Source: Sisyra terminalis | Taxonomy: Eukaryota > Arthropoda > Insecta > Neuroptera > Sisyridae | DNA length: 64,000 nucleotides | Direction of reading: 5' to 3' | Assembly (NCBI GenBank): GCA_958496175.1 | Contig: OY292277.1 | Coordinates: forward strand, 3,286,001-3,350,000 | Shown here: in pieces, positions 28,001-39,735 of the stretch | How the letters are laid out: the number at the start of each line of letters is the position of its first letter | Numbering within the stretch: the first letter of the stretch is position 1 | Made by a program: the position numbers and the translations under genes | Notes under the pieces: generated by a model | Database searches by the model: none | What the model was told of the DNA's origin: nothing | The model's input: only the letters and a program-made list of their open reading frames with translations

Positions 28001-31000
28001 TCACGAACATGGTCAAATTAAAAAAAATTTTTTTTAGGATGCCAATCGAAAGTACAAGTCTATCTGTACATGCTGTGCCAATTTTTCCCATAACAAACCA
28101 CGTTTAAGGGTTGAACATGCTGTTTAAGGGATGCATACTTCCCACTAAGAGGGAGAGACGAACGTGGCTTCTTCAACAATTGCATGTACCATCGTTATAT
28201 AAGGGATGATTTTCGAACCAAAGGCAGTTTCGGGATCGTAACAATGTATAGAACGATAATATAACAATCTTTTGCGATTTCGAAACCAAAAGATTTTTCG
28301 CCAAAAAAACCGTGGGTTAACCATCGTTGATTTTTCACGAACATGGTCAAATTAAAAAAAATTTTTTTTAGGATGCCAATCGAAAGTACAAGTCTATCTG
28401 TACATGCTGTGCTAATTTTTCCCATAACAAACCACGTTTAAGGGTTGAACATGCAGTTTAAGGGATGCATACTTCCCACTAAGAGGGAGAGACGAACGTG
28501 GCTTCTTCAACAATTGCATGTACCATCGTTATATAAGGGATGATTTTCGAACCAAAGGCAGTTTCGGGATCGTAACAATGTATAGAACGATAATATAACA
28601 ATCTTTTGCGATTTCGAAACCAAAAGATTTTTCGCCAAAAAAACCGTGGGTTAACCATCGTTGATTTTTCACGAACATGGTCAAATTAAAAAAAATTTTT
28701 TTTAGGATGCCAATCGAAAGTACAAGTCTATCTGTACATGCTGTGCCAATTTTTCCCATAACAAACCACGTTTAAGGGTTGAACATGCTGTTTAAGGGAT
28801 GCATACTTCCCACTAAGAGGGAGAGACGAACGTGGCTTCTTCAACAATTGCATGTACCATCGTTATATAAGGGATGATTTTCGAACCAAAGGCAGTTTCG
28901 GGATCGTAACAATGTATAGAACGATAATATAACAATCTTTTTCGATTTCGAAACAAAAAGATTTTTCGCCAAAAAAACCGTGGGTTAACCATCGTTGATT
29001 TTTCACGAACATGGTCAAATTAAAAAAAATTTTTTTTAGGATGCCAATCGAAAGTACAAGTCTATCTGTACATGCTGTGCTAATTTTTCCCATAACAAAC
29101 CACGTTTAAGGGTTGAACATGCAGTTTAAGGGATGCATACTTCCCACTAAGAGGGAGAGACGAACGTGGCTTCTTCAACAATTGCATGTACCATCGTTAT
29201 ATAAGGGATGATTTTCGAACCAAAGGCAGTTTCGGGATCGTAACAATGTATAGAACGATAATATAACAATCTTTTGCGATTTCGAAACCAAAAGATTTTT
29301 CGCCAAAAAAACCGTGGGTTAACCATCGTTGATTTTTCACGAACATGGTCAAATTAAAAAAAATTTTTTTTAGGATGCCAATCGAAAGTACAAGTCTATC
29401 TGTACATGCTGTGCCAATTTTTCCCATAACAAACCACGTTTAAGGGTTGAACATGCTGTTTAAGGGATGCATACTTCCCACTAAGAGGGAGAGACGAACG
29501 TGGCTTCTTCAACAATTGCATGTACCATCGTTATATAAGGGATGATTTTCGAACCAAAGGCAGTTTCGGGATCGTAACAATGTATAGAACGATAATATAA
29601 CAATCTTTTGCGATTTCGAAACCAAAAGATTTTTCGCCAAAAAAACCGTGGGTTAACCATCGTTGATTTTTCACGAACATGGTCAAATTAAAAAAAATTT
29701 TTTTTAGGATGCCAATCGAAAGTACAAGTCTATCTGTACATGCTGTGCCAATTTTTCCCATAACAAACCACGTTTAAGGGTTGAACATGCAGTTTAAGGG
29801 ATGCATACTTCCCACTAAGAGGGAGAGACGAACGTGGCTTCTTCAACAATTGCATGTACCATCGTTATATAAGGGATGATTTTCGAACCAAAGGCAGTTT
29901 CGGGATCGTAACAATGTATAGAACGATAATATAACAATCTTTTTCGATTTCGAAACAAAAAGATTTTTCGCCAAAAAAAACCGTGGGTTAACCATCGTTG
30001 ATTTTTCACGAACATGGTCAAATTAAAAAAAAATTTTTTTAGGATGCCAATCGAAAGTACAAGTCTATCTGTACATGCTGTGCCAATTTTTCCCATAACA
30101 AACCACGTTTAAGGGTTGAACATGCAGTTTAAGGGATGCATACTTCCCACTAAGAGGGAGAGACGAACGTGGCTTCTTCAACAATTGCATGTACCATCGT
30201 TATATAAGGGATGATTTTCGAACCAAAGGCAGTTTCGGGATCGTAACAATGTATAGAACGATAATATAACAATCTTTTTCGATTTCGAAACAAAAAGATT
30301 TTTCGCCAAAAAAACCGTGGGTTAACCATCGTTGATTTTTCACGAACATGGTCAAATTAAAAAAAATTTTTTTTAGGATGCCAATCGAAAGTACAAGTCT
30401 ATCTGTACATGCTGTGCCAATTTTTCCCATAACAAACCACGTTTAAGGGTTGAACATGCAGTTTAAGGGATGCATACTTCCCACTAAGAGGGAGAGACGA
30501 ACGTGGCTTCTTCAACAATTGGATGTACCATCGTTATATAAGGGATGATTTTCGAACCAAAGGCAGTTTCGGGATCGTAACAATGTATAGAACGATAATA
30601 TAACAATCTTTTGCGATTTCGAAACAAAAAGATTTTTCGCCAAAAAAAACCGTGGGTTAACCATCGTTGATTTTTCACGAACATGGTCAAATTAAAAAAA
30701 ATTTTTTTTAGGATGCCAATCGAAAGTACAAGTCTATCTGTACATGCTGTGCCAATTTTTCCCAAAACAAACCACGTTTAAGGGTTGAACATGCAGTTTA
30801 AGGGATGCATACTTCCCACTAAGAGGGAGAGACGAACGTGGCTTCTTCAACAATTGCATGTACCATCGTTATATAAGGGATGATTTTCGAACCAAAGGCA
30901 GTTTCGGGATCGTAACAATGTATAGAACGATAATATAACAATCTTTTTCGATTTCGAAACAAAAAGATTTTTCGCCAAAAAAAACCGTGGGTTAACCATC

Positions 31001-32102
31001 GTTGATTTTTCACGAACATGGTCAAATTAAAAAAAATTTTTTTTAGGATGCCAATCGAAAGTACAAGTCTATCTGTACATGCTGTGCCAATTTTTCCCAT
31101 AACAAACCACGTTTAAGGGTTGAACATGCTGTTTAAGGGATGCATACTTCCCACTAAGAGGGAGAGACGAACGTGGCTTCTTCAACAATTGCATGTACCA
31201 TCGTTATATAAGGGATGATTTTCGAACCAAAGGCAGTTTCGGGATCGTAACAATGTATAGAACGATAATATAACAATCTTTTGCGATTTCGAAACCAAAA
31301 GATTTTTCGCCAAAAAAACCGTGGGTTAACCATCGTTGATTTTTCACGAACATGGTCAAATTAAAAAAAATTTTTTTTAGGATGCCAATCGAAAGTACAA
31401 GTCTATCTGTACATGCTGTGCCAATTTTTCCCATAACAAACCACGTTTAAGGGTTGAACATGCTGTTTAAGGGATGCATACTTCCCACTAAGAGGGAGAG
31501 ACGAACGTGGCTTCTTCAACAATTGCATGTACCATCGTTATATAAGGGATGATTTTCGAACCAAAGGCAGTTTCGGGATCGTAACAATGTATAGAACGAT
31601 AATATAACAATCTTTTTCGATTTCGAAACCAAAAGATTTTTCGCCAAAAAAACCGTGGGTTAACCATCGTTGATTTTTCACGAACATGGTCAAATTAAAA
31701 AAAATTTTTTTTAGGATGCCAATCGAAAGTACAAGTCTATCTGTACATGCTGTGCCAATTTTTCCCATAACAAACCACGTTTAAGGGTTGAACATGCAGT
31801 TTAAGGGATGCATACTTCCCACTAAGAGGGAGAGACGAACGTGGCTTCTTCAACAATTGCATGTACCATCGTTATATAAGGGATGATTTTCGAACCAAAG
31901 GCAGTTTCGGGTGCGTAACAATGTATAGAACGATAATATAACAATCTTTTTCGATTTCGAAACAAAAAGATTTTTCGCCAAAAAAAACCGTGGGTTAACC
32001 ATCGTTGATTTTTCACGAACATGGTCAAATTAAAAAAAATTTTTTTTAGGATGCCAATCGAAAGTACAAGTCTATCTGTACTTGCTGTGCCAATTTTTCC
32101 CA

Positions 32103-35100
32103 TAACAAACCACGTTTAAGGGTTGAACATGCAGTTTAAGGGATGCATACTTCCCACTAAGAGGGAGAGACGATCGTGGCTTCTTCAACAATTGCATGTA
32201 CCATCGTTATATAAGGGATGATTTTCGAACCAAAGGCAGTTTCGGGATCGTAACAATGTATAGAACGATAATATAACAATCTTTTGCGATTTCGAAACCA
32301 AAAGATTTTTCGCCAAAAAAACCGTGGGTTAACCATCGTTGATTTTTCACGAACATGGTCAAATTAAAAAAAATTTTTTTTAGGATGCCATAGAAAGTAC
32401 AAGTCTATCTGTACATGCTGTGCCAATTTTTCCCATAACAAACCACGTTTAAGGGTTGAACATGCAGTTTAAGGGATGCATACTTCCCACTAAGAGGGAG
32501 AGACGAACGTGGCTTCTTCAACAATTGCATGTACCATCGTTATATAAGGGATGATTTTCGAACCAAAGGCAGTTTCGGGATCGTAACAATGTATAGAACG
32601 ATAATATAACAATCTTTTTCGATTTCGAAACCAAAAGATTTTTCGCCAAAAAAAACCGTGGGTTAACCATCGTTGATTTTTCACGAACATGGTCAAATTA
32701 AAAAAAATTTTTTTTAGGATGCCAATCGAAAGTACAAGTCTATCTGTACATGCTGTGCCAATTTTTCCCAAAACAAACCACGTTTAAGGGTTGAACATGC
32801 AGTTTAAGGGATGCATACTTCCCACTAAGAGGGAGAGACGATCGTGGCTTCTTCAACAATTGCATGTACCATCGTTATATAAGGGATGATTTTCGAACCA
32901 AAGGCAGTTTCGGGATCGTAACAATGTATAGAACGATAATATAACAATCTTTTTCGATTTCGAAACAAAAGATTTTTCGCCAAAAAAACCGTGGGTTAAC
33001 CATCGTTGATTTTTCACGAACATGGTCAAATTAAAAAAAATTTTTTTTAGGATGCCAATCGAAAGTACAAGTCTATCTGTACATGCTGTGCCAATTTTTC
33101 CCATAACAAACCACGTTTAAGGGTTGAACATGCAGTTTAAGGGATGCATACTTCCCACTAAGAGGGAGAGACGAACGTGGCTTCTTCAACAATTGCATGT
33201 ACCATCGTTATATAAGGGATGATTTTCGAACCAAAGGCAGTTTCGGGATCGTAACAATGTATAGAACGATAATATAACAATCTTTTTCGATTTCGAAACA
33301 AAAAGATTTTTCGCCAAAAAAAACCGTGGGTTAACCATCGTTGATTTTTCACGAACATGGTCAAATTAAAAAAAATTTTTTTTAGGATGCCAATCGAAAG
33401 TACAAGTCTATCTGTACATGCTGTGCCAATTTTTCCCATAACAAACCACGTTTAAGGGTTGAACATGCTGTTTAAGGGATGCATACTTCCCACTAAGAGG
33501 GAGAGACGAACGTGGCTTCTTCAACAATTGCATGTACCATCGTTATATAAGGGATGATTTTCGAACCAAAGGCAGTTTCGGGATCGTAACAATGTATAGA
33601 ACGATAATATAACAATCTTTTTCGATTTCGAAACCAAAAGATTTTTCGCCAAAAAAACCGTGGGTTAACCATCGTTGATTTTTCACGAACATGGTCAAAT
33701 TAAAAAAAATTTTTTTTAGGATGCCAATCGAAAGTACAAGTCTATCTGTACATGCTGTGCCAATTTTTCCCATAACAAACCACGTTTAAGGGTTGAACAT
33801 GCAGTTTAAGGGATGCATACTTCCCACTAAGAGGGAGAGACGAACGTGGCTTCTTCAACAATTGCATGTACCATCGTTATATAAGGGATGATTTTCGAAC
33901 CAAAGGCAGTTTCGGGATCGTAACAATGTATAGAACGATAATATAACAATCTTTTTCGATTTCGAAACCAAAAGATTTTTCGCCAAAAAAACCGTGGGTT
34001 AACCATCGTTGATTTTTCACGAAAATGGTCAAATTAAAAAAAATTTTTTTTAGGATGCCAATCGAAAGTACAAGTCTATCTGTACATGCTGTGCCAATTT
34101 TTCCCATAACAAACCACGTTTAAGGGTTGAACATGCAGTTTAAGGGATGCATACTTCCCACTAAGAGGGAGAGACGAACGTTGCTTCTTCAACAATTGCA
34201 TGTACCATCGTTATATAAGGGATGATTTTCGAACCAAAGGCAGTTTCGGGATCGTAACAATGTATAGAACGATAATATAACAATCTTTTTCGATTTCGAA
34301 ACAAAAAGATTTTTCGCCAAAAAAAACCGTGGGTTAACCATCGTTGATTTTTCACGAACATGGTCAAATTAAAAAAAATTTTTTTTAGGATGCCATAGAA
34401 AGTACAAGTCTATCTGTACATGCTGTGCCAATTTTTCCCATAACAAACCACGTTTAAGGGTTGAACATGCAGTTTAAGGGATGCATACTTCCCACTAAGA
34501 GGGAGAGACGAACGTGGCTTCTTCAACAATTGCATGTACCATCGTTATATAAGGGATGATTTTCGAACCAAAGGCAGTTTCGGGATCGTAACAATGTATA
34601 GAACGATAATATAACAATCTTTTTCGATTTCGAAACCAAAAGATTTTTCGCCAAAAAAACCGTGGGTTAACCATCGTTGATTTTTCACGAACATGGTCAA
34701 ATTAAAAAAAATTTTTTTTAGGATGCCAATCGAAAGTACAAGTCTATCTGTACATGCTGTGCCAATTTTTCCCATAACAAACCACGTTTAAGGGTTGAAC
34801 ATGCAGTTTAAGGGATGCATACTTCCCACTAAGAGGGAGAGACGATCGTGGCTTCTTCAACAATTGCATGTACCATCGTTATATAAGGGATGATTTTCGA
34901 ACCAAAGGCAGTTTCGGGATCGTAACAATGTATAGAACGATAATATAACAATCTTTTTCGATTTCGAAACAAAAGATTTTTCGCCAAAAAAACCGTGGGT
35001 TAACCATCGTTGATTTTTCACGAACATGGTCAAATTAAAAAAAATTTTTTTTAGGATGCCAATCGAAAGTACAAGTCTATCTGTACATGCTGTGCCAATT

Positions 35101-38100
35101 TTTCCCATAACAAACCACGTTTAAGGGTTGAACATGCAGTTTAAGGGATGCATACTTCCCACTAAGAGGGAGAGACGAACGTGGCTTCTTCAACAATTGC
35201 ATGTACCATCGTTATATAAGGGATGATTTTCGAACCAAAGGCAGTTTCGGGATCGTAACAATGTATAGAACGATAATATAACAATCTTTTTCGATTTCGA
35301 AACCAAAAGATTTTTCGCCAAAAAAACCGTGGGTTAACCATCGTTGATTTTTCACGAACATGGTCAAATTAAAAAAAATTTTTTTTAGGATGCCAATCGA
35401 AAGTACAAGTCTATCTGTACATGCTGTGCCAATTTTTCCCATAACAAACCACGTTTAAGGGTTGAACATGCAGTTTAAGGGATGCATACTTCCCACTAAG
35501 AGGGAGAGACGAACGTGGCTTCTTCAACAATTGCATGTACCATCGTTATATAAGGGATGATTTTCGAACCAAAGGCAGTTTCGGGATCGTAACAATGTAT
35601 AGAACGATAATATAACAATCTTTTTCGATTTCGAAACCAAAAGATTTTTCGCCAAAAAAACCGTGGGTTAACCATCGTTGATTTTTCACGAAAATGGTCA
35701 AATTAAAAAAAATTTTTTTTAGGATGCCAATCGAAAGTACAAGTCTATCTGTACATGCTGTGCCAATTTTTCCCATAACAAACCACGTTTAAGGGTTGAA
35801 CATGCAGTTTAAGGGATGCATACTTCCCACTAAGAGGGAGAGACGAACGTTGCTTCTTCAACAATTGCATGTACCATCGTTATATAAGGGATGATTTTCG
35901 AACCAAAGGCAGTTTCGGGATCGTAACAATGTATAGAACGATAATATAACAATCTTTTTCGATTTCGAAACAAAAAGATTTTTCGCCAAAAAAAACCGTG
36001 GGTTAACCATCGTTGATTTTTCACGAACATGGTCAAATTAAAAAAAATTTTTTTTAGGATGCCATAGAAAGTACAAGTCTATCTGTACATGCTGTGCCAA
36101 TTTTTCCCATAACAAACCACGTTTAAGGGTTGAACATGCAGTTTAAGGGATGCATACTTCCCACTAAGAGGGAGAGACGAACGTGGCTTCTTCAACAATT
36201 GCATGTACCATCGTTATATAAGGGATGATTTTCGAACCAAAGGCAGTTTCGGGATCGTAACAATGTATAGAACGATAATATAACAATCTTTTTCGATTTC
36301 GAAACCAAAAGATTTTTCGCCAAAAAAACCGTGGGTTAACCATCGTTGATTTTTCACGAACATGGTCAAATTAAAAAAAATTTTTTTTAGGATGCCAATC
36401 GAAAGTACAAGTCTATCTGTACATGCTGTGCCAATTTTTCCCATAACAAACCACGTTTAAGGGTTGAACATGCAGTTTAAGGGATGCATACTTCCCCCTA
36501 AGAGGGAGAGACGAACGTGGCTTCTTCAACAATTGCATGTACCATCGTTATATAAGGGATGATTTTCGAACCAAAGGCAGTTTCGGGATCGTAACAATGT
36601 ATAGAACGATAATATAACAATCTTTTTCGATTTCGAAACAAAAAGATTTTTCGCCAAAAAAAACCGTGGGTTAACCATCGTTGATTTTTCACGAACATGG
36701 TCAAATTAAAAAAAATTTTTTTTAGGATGCCAATCGAAAGTACAAGTCTATCTGTACATGCTGTGCCAATTTTTCCCATAACAAACCACGTTTAAGGGTT
36801 GAACATGCAGTTTAAGGGATGCATACTTCCCACTAAGAGGGAGAGACGATCGTGGCTTCTTCAACAATTGCATGTACCATCGTTATATAAGGGATGATTT
36901 TCGAACCAAAGGCAGTTTCGGGATCGTAACAATGTATAGAACGATAATATAACAATCTTTTTCGATTTCGAAACAAAAGATTTTTCGCCAAAAAAACCGT
37001 GGGTTAACCATCGTTGATTTTTCACGAACATGGTCAAATTAAAAAAAATTTTTTTTAGGATGCCAATCGAAAGTACAAGTCTATCTGTACATGCTGTGCC
37101 AATTTTTCCCATAACAAACCACGTTTAAGGGTTGAACATGCAGTTTAAGGGATGCATACTTCCCACTAAGAGGGAGAGACGAACGTGGCTTCTTCAACAA
37201 TTGCATGTACCATCGTTATATAAGGGATGATTTTCGAACCAAAGGCAGTTTCGGGATCGTAACAATGTATAGAACGATAATATAACAATCTTTTTCGATT
37301 TCGAAACCAAAAGATTTTTCGCCAAAAAAACCGTGGGTTAACCATCGTTGATTTTTCACGAACATGGTCAAATTAAAAAAAATTTTTTTTAGGATGCCAA
37401 TCGAAAGTACAAGTCTATCTGTACATGCTGTGCCAATTTTTCCCATAACAAACCACGTTTAAGGGTTGAACATGCAGTTTAAGGGATGCATACTTCCCAC
37501 TAAGAGGGAGAGACGAACGTGGCTTCTTCAACAATTGCATGTACCATCGTTATATAAGGGATGATTTTCGAACCAAAGGCAGTTTCGGGATCGTAACAAT
37601 GTATAGAACGATAATATAACAATCTTTTTCGATTTCGAAACCAAAAGATTTTTCGCCAAAAAAACCGTGGGTTAACCATCGTTGATTTTTCACGAACATG
37701 GTCAAATTAAAAAAAATTTTTTTTAGGATGCCAATCGAAAGTACAAGTCTATCTGTACATGCTGTGCCAATTTTTCCCATAACAAACCACGTTTAAGGGT
37801 TGAACATGCAGTTTAAGGGATGCATACTTCCCACTAAGAGGGAGAGACGAACGTGGCTTCTTCAACAATTGCATGTACCATCGTTATATAAGGGATGATT
37901 TTCGAACCAAAGGCAGTTTCGGGATCGTAACAATGTATAGAACGATAATATAACAATCTTTTTCGATTTCGAAACAAAAAGATTTTTCGCCAAAAAAAAC
38001 CGTGGGTTAACCATCGTTGATTTTTCACGAACATGGTCAAATTAAAAAAAATTTTTTTTAGGATGCCATAGAAAGTACAAGTCTATCTGTACATGCTGTG

Positions 38101-38115
38101 CCAATTTTTCCCATA
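32103..38115 (+). repeat. Right sub-block with 5-6-monomer higher-order repeat
   Basis: Three rare markers recur here with regular spacing. GATGCCATAGAAAG (a net 1-bp loss in GATGCCAATCGAAAG) occurs at about 32385, 34391, 36059 and 38063. ACGATCGTGG occurs at about 32171, 32840, 34843 and 36847. ACGTTGCTTC occurs at about 34178 and 35847. Monomers whose A-run before GATTTTTC is one base shorter start at 32780, 34784 and 36788, exactly 2,004 bp (six monomers) apart. The spacing of some markers is five monomers (1,669 bp), so the higher-order unit is not fixed. Confidence 0.8.
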
Positions 38116-39119
38116 ACAAACCACGTTTAAGGGTTGAACATGCAGTTTAAGGGATGCATACTTCCCACTAAGAGGGAGAGACGAACGTGGCTTCTTCAAC
38201 AATTGCATGTACCATCGTTATATAAGGGATGATTTTCGAACCAAAGGCAGTTTCGGGATCGTAACAATGTATAGAACGATAATATAACAATCTTTTTCGA
38301 TTTCGAAACAAAAAGATTTTTCGCCAAAAAAAACCGTGGGTTAACCATCGTTGATTTTTCACGAACATGGTCAAATTAAAAAAAATTTTTTTTAGGATGC
38401 CAATCGAAAGTACAAGTCTATCTGTACATGCTGTGCTAATTTTTCCCATAACAAACCACGTTTAAGGGTTGAACATGCAGTTTAAGGGATGCATACTTCC
38501 CACTTAGAGGGAGAGACGAACGTGGCTTCTTCAACAATTGCATGTACCATCGTTATATAAGGGATGATTTTCGAACCAAAGGCAGTTTCGGGATCGTAAC
38601 AATGTATAGAACGATAATATAACAATCTTTTTCGATTTCGAAACAAAAAGATTTTTCGCCAAAAAAAACCGTGGGTTAACCATCGTTGATTTTTCACGAA
38701 CATGGTCAAATTAAAAAAAATTTTTTTTAGGATGCCAATCGAAAGTACAAGTCTATCTGTACATGCTGTGCTAATTTTTCCCATAACAAACCACGTTTAA
38801 GGGTTGAACATGCAGTTTAAGGGATGCATACTTCCCACTAAGAGGGAGAGACGAACGTGGCTTCTTCAACAATTGCATGTACCATCGTTATATAAGGGAT
38901 GATTTTCGAACCAAAGGCAGTTTCGGGATCGTAACAATGTATAGAACGATAATATAACAATCTTTTTCGATTTCGAAACAAAAAGATTTTTCGCCAAAAA
39001 AAACCGTGGGTTAACCATCGTTGATTTTTCACGAACATGGTCAAATTAAAAAAAATTTTTTTTAGGATGCCAATCGAAAGTACAAGTCTATCTGTACATG
39101 CTGTGCTAATTTTTCCCAT

Positions 39120-39357
39120 AACAAACCACGTTTAAGGGTTGAACATGCAGTTTAAGGGATGCATACTTCCCACTAAGAGGGAGAGACGAACGTGGCTTCT
39201 TCAACAATTGCATGTACCATCGTTATATAAGGGATGATTTTCGAACCAAAGGCAGTTTCGGGTTCGTAACAATGTATAGAACGATAATATTACAATCTTT
39301 TTCGATTTCGAAACAAAAAGATTTTTCGCCAAAAAAAACCGTGGGTTAACCATCGTT
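39120..39357 (+). repeat. Truncated terminal satellite monomer and array edge
   Basis: The last monomer matches its neighbours up to AACCATCGTT and then passes without gap into unrelated AT-rich DNA beginning TTGGAAATG. About 96 bp of the monomer, including the A/T block, are missing. Unlike the adjacent monomers (GGGATCG), this copy reads GGGTTCG, the state typical of the left part of the window. It also has a private ATATTACAATC change, so it looks less homogenised, as expected at an array edge. Confidence 0.9.
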
Positions 39358-39434
39358 TTGGAAATGCTTTATATAAGGTTTAGAACAAATTTGTCGTATT
39401 TTAAACATATAGAATATTCTTTAATCTCGATTGA

Positions 39435-39735
39435 ACTGATACCATTCTATCTTAGCGAATATAGTCACCAAATTTGTTTAAGTTTTTGGCGACCTCTTGG
39501 CTAGATGTCGTGAACTGTTATTATATTTCTTTACTTTTTTTCTTCCTGAGTACATTGCGCCATCAGTGCAAAATATTGCAAACTTCTACGTTCACCATAT
39601 TTAGCACAGGTGGCGCTACAAACTTAGCGTTATAAGAAGTTAAAAATAGTGATTACAGTTGTTATTATCTTGAAGAGATGGCGCCAAAAACTTAATCAAA
39701 TTTGGTGAAAATATTTGCTATGCTGGAACAGTAAA
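39435..39735. mobile_element. Foldback / MITE-like element next to the satellite edge
   Basis: The left arm, starting near 39441 (ACCATTCTATCTTAGCG, then CACCAAATTTG and AAGTTTTTGGCG), is matched in inverted orientation by the right arm ending near 39731 (CGCCAAAAACTT, CAAATTTGGTG, TATGCTGGAA). The pairing continues imperfectly inward for roughly 90 bp per arm. The centre contains GCGCCATCAGTGC. There is no coding sequence. I see no clear target duplication, so the ends are approximate. It lies 78 bp from the last satellite monomer. Confidence 0.6.

Larger units (their letters stand above)
1..39357 (+). repeat. 334/335-bp satellite DNA array, about 117-118 tandem monomers
   Basis: The same roughly 334-bp unit repeats head to tail from the first base to 39357. 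Equivalent landmarks at 327 and 39119 are 38,792 bp apart, which is 116 units at a mean of 334.4 bp. Monomers differ by a few substitutions and 1-bp indels, chiefly at ACTAAGAG/CTCTAAGAG, TGTACC/TGAACC, GGGTTCG/GGGATCG/GGGTGCG, ACAAAAAG/ACCAAAAG, an A7/A8 run, and A9T7/A8T8. The unit is rich in A- and T-tracts (AAAAAGATTTTT, an A7-8 run, and a 16-bp A-then-T block), the kind of sequence expected to bend and common in satellites. No transposase, LTR or terminal inverted repeat frames the unit. The array runs off the left edge, so its full size is unknown. A 335-bp period is close to two nucleosome repeats, which is usual for satellites. I do not recognise the family. Confidence 0.97.

Noticed and set aside
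1..39119. About 115 tandem minus-strand open frames of 68-100 codons, one per satellite monomer, looking like a repeated small gene
   Set aside because: Single-base changes in A-runs switch the frame so that the product ends differently in about half the monomers (76 against 93 codons), some lack the start, and differences are amino-acid changing (Ser/Gly/Cys, Glu/Asp/Ala). There is no conserved domain. This is a by-product of monomer sequence.
1..39357. CRISPR array or phage/plasmid tandem array
   Set aside because: There are no spacers between repeats, the repeat is 334 bp long, there are no cas genes, and the window has spliced eukaryotic exons.
39300..39420. Telomere-type repeats (TTAGG) at the satellite edge
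   Set aside because: No TTAGG or related short tandem repeat is present at the junction.
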